Under the pieces are notes generated by a model. The model saw only the letters and a program-made list of their open reading frames with translations, was not told the DNA's origin and made no database searches. From Tardiphaga sp. (GTDB taxonomy: Bacteria > Pseudomonadota > Alphaproteobacteria > Rhizobiales > Xanthobacteraceae): a DNA stretch of 6,936 bases. The DNA lies in NCBI GenBank assembly GCA_028290325.1, contig JAQGJY010000279.1, forward strand, positions 1-6,936, read 5' to 3'. This document shows, piece by piece, positions 1-5,887 of the stretch. The position numbers were made by a program, and so were the translations under genes. Numbering within the stretch: the first letter of the stretch is position 1; every line of letters starts with the position of its first letter.

Positions 1-890
1 GTCGTCACCGCACTGGTAAAGCCCGCCGCGCGCGCCATCTCGACATGCGGCCGTCCGAACGATGTCGCGTCGCCGAACGGGAATGCGAAATGCCGAACCG
101 GCCGCTGCAGCGCCGATTCCAGAACCGCGCGTCCCATGGCGATGTCGCGCCGGGCCACATCATCGGGCAGATTGGCGAGCGCCGGATGATTGACGGTCAT
201 GCTGCCGATGGTGGCCAGCGGGTCCGCCGCTAACAGCGCGATATCGTCCCAGCTGATCGCATCATCGCGCGCCGGCGCGACGAGCGCGACGCCGTAGCGC
301 CCACACAGATCGTTAATGGCGGCGGCCAGTTCGGCCGGCGGCAGGCCGCGCATCCAGCCATACAGCCGCTCGTAGAGTTGGTATTTGGTGGCGGCACTCT
401 CGGCACCGAAGAATGTCTGTTTGCGATCAATCACCAGATTGATGCGGGTGTGCTGGCGGATCATGATCTCCAGCGCCAGCCACCACGGCTCGGCGATACG
501 ATCCGGAAACGCCGACGGGACATAGACGGTGAACGGCACCCGATGCCGCGCCAGCACCGGATGCGCCGACGTCACGATGTCACGATAGCTGCCGTTGAAC
601 GACAGGCTGACGAATCGCCTGGAACGGTCGTCCACCAGACGCGCACAGGCCTCGTCGATCGACACGATATCGACGCGCCAGCGTTTCAGCGCGCGGATCA
701 GCCGCTCGAGCCGCAACGGCGTGATATCGAGATGCCGGCGCGGCTGAAACGGGTCGCGCCGGACCGGCCGCACCCGGTCGAAGCCGATCAGCGCGCTGGG
801 GCCCCACCCGCGCGCGCTGGACAGGCCGGCCCATCCGCTCGCCCAGATCAGGTCCGCCTTCAATCGCCCGCCGATCGTGCCGTGTGTCAC
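1..890 (-). CDS. NodB/CE4-type polysaccharide deacetylase-like protein, probable pseudoenzyme (3' end outside window)
   Basis: Active relatives remove N- or O-acetyl groups from polysaccharide with a metal-dependent TIM-barrel-like NodB domain. The frame is open for 296 codons and runs off the left edge; full-length relatives are about 340 residues. The start is GTG at 890, with AGGAG five bases upstream and an in-frame TAA at 902-900 just before it, so no longer start exists. The fold is recognisable in order: an N-terminal strand segment, motif 1 region (residues 97-104), the FTVYVPSAFPD strand, a PWWLALE segment, an ISWDDI helix, motif 2 region (IGSMTVNHP, 228-236), motif 3 (FAFPFGD) and GFTSAVTT. 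The catalytic residues are mostly gone: N99-G100 replace the Asp-Asp pair, M231 replaces the first motif 2 His, and D38 sits where LHxV-type relatives have His. Only H235 remains. It has no signal peptide, so it is probably cytoplasmic. It is divergent from the acyltransferase gene. The family call is firm; loss of activity is inferred. Confidence 0.9.
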   Translation of the reverse strand, partial: MTHGTIGGRLKADLIWASGWAGLSSARGWGPSALIGFDRVRPVRRDPFQPRRHLDITPLRLERLIRALKRWRVDIVSIDEACARLVDDRSRRFVSLSFNGSYRDIVTSAHPVLARHRVPFTVYVPSAFPDRIAEPWWLALEIMIRQHTRINLVIDRKQTFFGAESAATKYQLYERLYGWMRGLPPAELAAAINDLCGRYGVALVAPARDDAISWDDIALLAADPLATIGSMTVNHPALANLPDDVARRDIAMGRAVLESALQRPVRHFAFPFGDATSFGRPHVEMARAAGFTSAVT

Positions 891-1006
891 ACCTGCTCCT
901 TAACCACGCCGCCGCGAAGCGCCGATCATGCTTACGCTTTGTAGAGATTCTTTTGCGAGGGTCGCGAACCGATAAACGTAAAGATTTCCTGAACGCGAGT
1001 GTTGAT
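891..1006. promoter_or_regulatory. Divergent intergenic region between the deacetylase-like gene and the acyltransferase gene
   Basis: These 116 bases separate two divergent starts and must hold both promoters if neither gene is read from elsewhere. The stretch from about 930 to 990 is AT-rich compared with its surroundings. A possible plus-strand -10 is GATAAA at 971-976, but no good -35 sits 16-18 bases before it, so I do not call a promoter. I saw no operator-like inverted repeat. Confidence 0.4.
896..900 (-). promoter_or_regulatory. Ribosome binding site for the deacetylase-like gene
   Basis: AGGAG on the minus strand lies five bases before the GTG at 890-888. It overlaps an in-frame TAA (902-900), which fixes GTG as the start. 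Confidence 0.75.
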
Positions 1007-2200
1007 ATGCCGATGGCCGCAGCGATTGACCACAACGACATGGCCGCCGGGATGCGATCGGCATTGGCGATCGCGTCGGTCGATATCGTCACGGACCTGG
1101 CGACGGCCGAACCGATCTGGCGGCAACTGGAAACGCCGGAAACGCTGACGACGCCCTATCAGCGCTTCGACCTGCAATCGGCGTGGCTGCGACAGGTCGG
1201 CCCGCACGAAGCCGTGACACCCTTCATCGTCGTCGCCTATGACGCGGATCGCCAACCGCTGATGCTGTGGCCGCTCGGCGTCCGCACTGAAAACGGCGTT
1301 CGCGTCGCGCAATGCCTCGGCGGCAAACACGTGACGTTCAACATGGCGCTGTGGCGACGCGATTTCGCGACCCACGCCACGCGGGGCGATCTCGACGCGC
1401 TCATCGCCGGCCTCAAAGCCCATCCGAACCGGCCCGACGTTCTGGCGCTGACGCGGCAGCCGCATCTCTGGATGGGCGTCGCCAATCCGATGGCGCTGCT
1501 GCCGCATCAGGCCTCGATCAACGACTGCCCGCTGCTGACGATGGTTCCGGGCGAACCGCCGGTCAACCGCATCAGCAATTCGTTTCGCCGACGGCTCAAG
1601 GGCAAGGAACGCAAGTTGCAGGCGCTGCCGGGCTATCGCTCGTTCCTCGCGACCGACGATTCCGAGGTCACGCGCGTGCTCGACATGTTTTTCAAGGTCA
1701 AGCCACTGCGCATGGCCGAACAGAAACTGCCCGACGTGTTCGCCGAACCCGGCATCGAGCAATTCGTGCGCGACGCCTGCATGGCGAGACTCGGCGGCGG
1801 CGAGCGCGCGATCGCGATCCACGCGCTGGAATGCGCCGACGAGGTGATTGCGATGTTCGCCGGCGTCGCCGATGGCCAGCGTTTCTCGATGATGTTCAAC
1901 ACCTACACGATGTCGGCCAACGCGAAGTTCAGTCCCGGCCTGATCCTGATGCGCGGCATCATCGATTACTATGGTGAGCAGGGCTACAGCTCGCTCGATC
2001 TCGGCATCGGCGCCGATGATTACAAGCGGCTGTTCTGCAAGGACGATCAGGCCATCTTCGATAATTATCTGCCGCTGACGACGCGCGGCGCGATCGCGGC
2101 GGTCGGCCTGTCGTCGCTGACCCACGCCAAGCGTCTGGTGAAGCACACGCCCGCTCTGATGCAGATGACTCAGATGCTACGCAACGCGTTCCGGCGCTAG
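1007..2200 (+). CDS. FemAB/CelD-like GNAT acyltransferase (Acetyltransf_6 type) of an EPS locus
   Basis: The product is probably a cytoplasmic acyltransferase that transfers an acyl group from a CoA or similar donor to an amino sugar of the polysaccharide repeat unit; donor and acceptor are not visible. With the ATG at 1007 it has 397 residues and no membrane segment or signal peptide. The N-terminal half (about 15-185) is a divergent GNAT-like domain with the FDLQSAWL stretch typical of this family. The C-terminal half (about 190-345) matches Acetyltransf_6: the basic NSFRRRLKGKERKL segment, then SPGLILMRGIIDYY (from 309), DLGIGADDYK (331-340) and the LF that follows. The frame stays open back to an ATG at 884, but that would overlap the divergent gene and add 41 residues unlike coding sequence; ATG 1007 has a weak GCGAG seven bases upstream, and ATG 1013 is also possible. 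Its pairing with a deacetylase-like gene suggests work on amino-sugar acylation. Confidence 0.9.
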   Translation: MPMAAAIDHNDMAAGMRSALAIASVDIVTDLATAEPIWRQLETPETLTTPYQRFDLQSAWLRQVGPHEAVTPFIVVAYDADRQPLMLWPLGVRTENGVRVAQCLGGKHVTFNMALWRRDFATHATRGDLDALIAGLKAHPNRPDVLALTRQPHLWMGVANPMALLPHQASINDCPLLTMVPGEPPVNRISNSFRRRLKGKERKLQALPGYRSFLATDDSEVTRVLDMFFKVKPLRMAEQKLPDVFAEPGIEQFVRDACMARLGGGERAIAIHALECADEVIAMFAGVADGQRFSMMFNTYTMSANAKFSPGLILMRGIIDYYGEQGYSSLDLGIGADDYKRLFCKDDQAIFDNYLPLTTRGAIAAVGLSSLTHAKRLVKHTPALMQMTQMLRNAFRR

Positions 2201-2208
2201 GGTCTGTC

Positions 2209-2231
2209 GGAAACGCGCAGTTCGCGCTTCC
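2209..2231. terminator. Possible bidirectional terminator hairpin between convergent genes
   Basis: GGAAACGCG pairs with CGCGCTTCC around a five-base loop (nine positions, one A/C mismatch). It lies nine bases past the acyltransferase stop and 27 bases past the stop of the convergent Wzz/ExoP gene. No T-run follows on either strand, so intrinsic termination would be weak. Confidence 0.35.
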
Positions 2232-2257
2232 TGTTCGGGCGCTCGCAGCTGCAGAGA

Positions 2258-4465
2258 TCAGGCTGCGACGACGCGCGGCGCCGCGCCCGCTGCGTCATTC
2301 GAGACGCGATGCAGAACCATCACGTCGGCGAAACCGACCGCCTTCAATTGCGACGTCATCGTCACCTGCGCCTCCGGCGACATCGACGCGTCCGGCACCA
2401 GAACGCCGCGTGCCTGCATGGTCAGCAGGTCCGCGCCAAGATCGGTCGCGACCCCCGCGTTCAGCACGACGTGATCATAGACCCGCAGCAGTGCATCGAG
2501 CGTCATCGACAGACGCGGCGACTGGAACAGCTCGCGATCGACGCCGGTCCGTCCGGCGCCGACGAGATGCAAAGCGGTCATGCGGTCACGCGTCACGATC
2601 TGGCCGAACGACACTTCGCTCAGCAGCAAATCGGCAAGGCCCGGCGCCGAGGGATCGACCGATGCCAATTGCAGCAATGATCCGGCGGCCGACAGATCGA
2701 CCAGCACCACCTTGGCACGCTCGGCCATCTTGCGCGACAGCGCCAACGCCGTCAGCGTGATGCCATCCTCGCGGCCGGACCCCAGCACGGTGATCTTGCG
2801 CGCCTGATATCCCGCCGCCAGCAACGTCGCCGCCACCGCCGCGACATCGGTGTCGGACGGCGACGTCGCGGGCGCGAGCGGAGCCGCGCTTGCGGCCTGC
2901 ACCGGCAGCATCGGACGCGGCGCGGTCATGCGCAGCAATTCGGCGGTCGCGATATAACCCGCGGTCAGCATCAACGTCGCGAGCGTCGCGATCAGCACGA
3001 TTGGGAGCTTCTTCGGATAGGCGGCGGTGTTGGAGACGATGGCCCGCGAGATGATGCGGCCATCGGACGGCGCGGCATCGATGTTCTCGCGCGTCGTCGC
3101 CTCGCGATACTTCGCCAGATAGGATTCCAGCAGATCGCGTTGCGCCTTGGCCTCGCGCTCCATCGCCCGCAACTGCACGTCCTGTCCGTTGGTCGCGGTC
3201 GCCTGCTTCTTCATCTGATCGAGATTTGAACTGAGCCCCTCGACCTTCGCGCCGGCAATCTTGGCGTCGTTCTCGAACGACCGCGACAACTTGCCGGCCT
3301 CGTCGCGCAACTGGCGATCAAGATCGCTCAACTGCGCCTTGAGTTCGAGAATGCGCGGATGACGATCGAGCAGCGTCGATGACTGCTCGGCGAGCTGCGC
3401 CCGCAACGTGACGCGCTGCTCCGAGAGCCGGCGCGTCAGCTCCGAATTCATGACCTCGGACGCCTCGATCGGCTTGCCGGTGTTGAGCATCTCGCGGATC
3501 AGCCGCGCTTTGGTCTCGGCATCGGATTTCTGCGCCCGCGCGGCATTGAGCTGCGTGTTGATTTCGCTGAGCTGCTGGCTCGACAGCGACGTATTGTTGC
3601 TGCCGATGAACAAATTGGCCTTGGAGCGGAAATCGTCGGCGCGGCCTTCGGCCTCGGCGACCTTCTTGCGGAGGCTGTCGATTTCGACGGATAGCCACTG
3701 CCCGGCCGATTTGGCCTGATCCTGACGCGCGCTCTGCTGCAAGGTGAGATAGCCGTCGGCGATCGAATTGGCGACCTTCGCGGCCAGTTCAGGATCGCGC
3801 GACTGGAATTCGATGACGACGACGCGGGACTTGTCGACCGCAAAGGCCGTCAGCCGGTCGAAGTAAGCGTCGAGCACACGCTCTTCCGGCGTCAGTTGAA
3901 ACGGATCGCGGCCGATGCCGAACAGCGCCAGCATCGCCTTGATCGGCGACGTGCCCTGCAGCACCGGATCGAATTCCGGGCGCTCGGCGAGCTTGTTCTT
4001 CTTGATGACCTCGCGCGCGAGATCGCGCGACAGCAGCAACTGCACCTGGCTGGTGACGGCTTCGGCGTCGAGCGCCGTGCGCTCCTCGGTGCGCTCACCG
4101 TTGGGACGCAGGAAGATGTTCTCGCGGCCATCGATCAGGATTCGCGCCTCGGACTTGTAGCGCGGCGAGATCATGTTGACCGCGATCAGCGCCAGCACCA
4201 TCGCGCAGGCGGTCGGGATCAGGATGAAATGCTTCTTGCGCAGTAGCGTCTGCCAGATCGCGCGCAGATCGAGATCGCCGGCATCGGCCGGCTGCGGCTG
4301 CCGCGCGACGCCAGCTTTTGGTTCCGGCTTCACGACCGGGGCCCTTGGCGCGGTCGACGGCATTTTCACGGCCTTCAGCGACTCCATGAGAGAGCCCTTG
4401 ATCGACGGCTTGGCCGCGTCCTGAACGGTCTCGTCCTTGCCTCGACGCCAAAATGCGAAACGCAT
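2258..4465 (-). CDS. Wzz/ExoP-type polysaccharide chain-length/export protein with degenerate BY-kinase domain
   Basis: This inner-membrane polysaccharide co-polymerase should set chain length and couple polymerisation to export. It has 735 residues from ATG 4465, chosen because GGGAG lies seven bases upstream; an ATG at 4498 in the same frame has no such site. Order of parts: a cytoplasmic Pro-rich tail (1-76); TM1 (about 80-99); a Wzz domain with the SPRYKSEARI entry; a long periplasmic coiled-coil region (about 255-460) with the DRHPRILEL motif; YPKKLP before TM2 (about 488-510); an Ala/Pro linker; and a BY-kinase-like domain (about 540-720). That domain has lost its nucleotide site: I569 stands for the Walker A Lys, Walker A' keeps D590 but has S592 for the second Asp, and N669 replaces the Walker B Asp. 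The C-terminus has no tyrosine after Y663, whereas active BY-kinases carry a Tyr cluster. It therefore probably cannot autophosphorylate. It is convergent with the acyltransferase gene and divergent from the GT4 gene. Confidence 0.95.
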   Translation of the reverse strand: MRFAFWRRGKDETVQDAAKPSIKGSLMESLKAVKMPSTAPRAPVVKPEPKAGVARQPQPADAGDLDLRAIWQTLLRKKHFILIPTACAMVLALIAVNMISPRYKSEARILIDGRENIFLRPNGERTEERTALDAEAVTSQVQLLLSRDLAREVIKKNKLAERPEFDPVLQGTSPIKAMLALFGIGRDPFQLTPEERVLDAYFDRLTAFAVDKSRVVVIEFQSRDPELAAKVANSIADGYLTLQQSARQDQAKSAGQWLSVEIDSLRKKVAEAEGRADDFRSKANLFIGSNNTSLSSQQLSEINTQLNAARAQKSDAETKARLIREMLNTGKPIEASEVMNSELTRRLSEQRVTLRAQLAEQSSTLLDRHPRILELKAQLSDLDRQLRDEAGKLSRSFENDAKIAGAKVEGLSSNLDQMKKQATATNGQDVQLRAMEREAKAQRDLLESYLAKYREATTRENIDAAPSDGRIISRAIVSNTAAYPKKLPIVLIATLATLMLTAGYIATAELLRMTAPRPMLPVQAASAAPLAPATSPSDTDVAAVAATLLAAGYQARKITVLGSGREDGITLTALALSRKMAERAKVVLVDLSAAGSLLQLASVDPSAPGLADLLLSEVSFGQIVTRDRMTALHLVGAGRTGVDRELFQSPRLSMTLDALLRVYDHVVLNAGVATDLGADLLTMQARGVLVPDASMSPEAQVTMTSQLKAVGFADVMVLHRVSNDAAGAAPRVVAA

Positions 4466-4605
4466 GAAAATACTCCCGTGGCACCGCATGGGGTCCAAAA
4501 TGATGCTGGGATTAAAATCGATTAAGGTTGCCAGCGAGTTAATTTCGCGACCGGGCGGGCATCGCCGGTCCCGCCGTCACGGTTTGTTAAGCGCGAGCCG
4601 GGCTA
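4466..4605. promoter_or_regulatory. Divergent intergenic region between the Wzz/ExoP and GT4 genes
   Basis: These 140 bases lie between two divergent starts. An AT-rich part (about 4497-4545) holds the palindrome AATCGATT (4516-4523) flanked by TTAA on each side, a plausible regulator or promoter site. A plus-strand TTGCCA (4528-4533) resembles a -35 box, but no -10 box follows at the right distance. A GC-rich part (4547-4575) can form two mutually exclusive stems. No promoter can be assigned firmly. Confidence 0.45.
4473..4477 (-). promoter_or_regulatory. Ribosome binding site deciding the start of the Wzz/ExoP gene
   Basis: GGGAG on the minus strand lies seven bases before the ATG at 4465-4463. 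This favours the 735-residue product over one starting 11 codons upstream. Confidence 0.75.
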
Positions 4606-5772
4606 ATGAACGCTGTCATTTTCCGAATGCAGACCTGTATGACCACGTTGCCCGGCACACCGTTACGGATCCTCCATGCCACGCGCGCGCCGGTCGGCGG
4701 CATCTTCAGGCATATTCTCGACGTCGCCAACGGCCAGGTCGAGCGCGGCCATCAGGTCGGCATTCTCACCGACAGCCTGACCGGCGGCGACCGCGCCGCC
4801 GCGGCGCTCGCCGAAATCGCGCCTCGCCTGGCCCTCGGGGTCCATCGCCTCGCCATCCATCGCGAGCCGCATCTCACCGACCCGCTGGTCTGGCTCAAGC
4901 TGCAACGCCTCATCAAGCAGACACGGCCGGATGTGCTTCACGGCCATGGCGCCAAGGCCGGCGCCTTCGTGCGGATGCGCCCGTCGTCGAAAACCGCGAT
5001 TCGGGTCTACACGCCGCATGGCGGGTCGCTGCACTATCCGCTGAATACGGCGAAGGGCAAATTCTACGCGACGCTGGAACGCGCGCTGATGGGGCGCACC
5101 GATCTGTTCCTGTTCGAGAGCGCCTTCGCGCGCGACACCTATGGCCGCAACATCGGCCAACCCGAGGCGCTGGTGCGCTGCGTATTTAACGGCGTCAATA
5201 ACAGTGAATTCGCGCCGGTGCCGCTGGCCGATGACGCCACCGATCTGGCCTATGTCGGCGAATTCCGCCACATCAAGGGCGCGGACCTGCTGATTGAGGC
5301 GGTCGCGAAACTGCGCGCCGATGGCCGCAGGGTGACGTTGACGCTCGGCGGCGACGGCGAGGAAACCGACGCCCTCAAAACGCAAATCGCGCGGCTCGGA
5401 CTGGAGCCGGCGGTGCGGTTCATCGGCCATGTCAAGGCGCGCGACGGGTTTTCGAAGGGCCGCCTCCTCGTCGTACCGTCGCGCGGGGACTCGATGCCCT
5501 ATGTCGTGATCGAAGCCGCCGCCGCCGGCATCCCGATGATCGCGGCCGATGTCGGCGGCATCCCGGAAGTTTTCGCAACCCATACCGATGCGCTGTTCAC
5601 ACCCGGCAACGTCAACGCGATGGCGCGGGCGATCGAGACGGCGCTCGACGATCGCGCCGCGACGCTGTCCCGCGCCGCCGTCCTGCGCCAGCGGATCGCC
5701 GCGCATTTTTCGCAAGACGCGATGGTCGAAGGCGTTCTTTCCGGTTATCGCGATGCTTTAGCAATGCGTTAA
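4606..5772 (+). CDS. Glycosyltransferase family 4 (GT-B fold), EPS biosynthesis
   Basis: The product should transfer a sugar from a nucleotide-sugar donor to the growing lipid-linked repeat unit on the cytoplasmic face of the membrane; sugar and linkage cannot be read. It has 388 residues, normal for GT4, with no signal peptide. The N-terminal Rossmann domain opens with RILHATRAPVGGIFRHI (the acceptor-side GG loop at 31-32) and contains HGHGAKAG (112-119) and TPHGG. The C-terminal domain has VGEFRHIKGADLLI (from 217), GGDGEE (248-253), PSRGDSMPYVVIEA and GGIPEVF. The usual E-x7-E pair is D295-x7-E303 here, so the first Glu is Asp. ATG 4606 has a weak GCGAG eight bases upstream; ATG 4639 (MTTLPGTPLRILH) is a credible alternative because it begins just before the conserved domain. 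The gene lies upstream of the glycosylphosphotransferase gene on the same strand, 115 bases apart, and could be co-transcribed with it. Confidence 0.95.
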   Translation: MNAVIFRMQTCMTTLPGTPLRILHATRAPVGGIFRHILDVANGQVERGHQVGILTDSLTGGDRAAAALAEIAPRLALGVHRLAIHREPHLTDPLVWLKLQRLIKQTRPDVLHGHGAKAGAFVRMRPSSKTAIRVYTPHGGSLHYPLNTAKGKFYATLERALMGRTDLFLFESAFARDTYGRNIGQPEALVRCVFNGVNNSEFAPVPLADDATDLAYVGEFRHIKGADLLIEAVAKLRADGRRVTLTLGGDGEETDALKTQIARLGLEPAVRFIGHVKARDGFSKGRLLVVPSRGDSMPYVVIEAAAAGIPMIAADVGGIPEVFATHTDALFTPGNVNAMARAIETALDDRAATLSRAAVLRQRIAAHFSQDAMVEGVLSGYRDALAMR

Positions 5773-5784
5773 CTATAGCGTTGC
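5761..5784 (+). other. Small stem-loop spanning the GT4 stop codon
   Basis: GCAATGC pairs with GCGTTGC (seven pairs, one G-U) around a ten-base loop that contains the TAA stop. No T-run follows, so it is not a clear terminator. The rest of the gap to the next gene (5785-5887) shows no clear promoter or ribosome binding site. Confidence 0.25.
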
Positions 5785-5887
5785 GATAACGAAATCTTCC
5801 GATTCACCTGCTACTCCGTGGGGCTAAGAAAAGCCTCCGCGCGACGCCGTGTCTGACACGTCGCAACGCGCCAGACCGGATGTGACA

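Noticed and set aside
594..596. Sequencing error or frameshift as the cause of the lost Asp pair in the deacetylase-like protein
   Set aside because: The frame continues without break, motif spacing is unchanged, and separate motifs far apart are also altered, so a single error cannot explain it.
378..944. 188-codon open frame on the plus strand
   Set aside because: It is antisense to the deacetylase-like gene and has a shadow-like Arg/His/Asp-rich composition.
884..1006. N-terminal extension of the acyltransferase from ATG 884
   Set aside because: It would overlap the start of the divergent gene, has no ribosome binding site and crosses the AT-rich promoter region; ATG 1007 is a better start.
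932..2146. 404-codon open frame on the minus strand
   Set aside because: It is the antisense shadow of the acyltransferase gene. The product is rich in Arg, His, Asp and Gln with no domain, as expected from GC-rich third positions, while the plus-strand protein has clear family motifs.
4663..5715. 350-codon open frame on the minus strand
   Set aside because: It is the antisense shadow of the GT4 gene, with a composition typical of such shadows and no recognisable motif.
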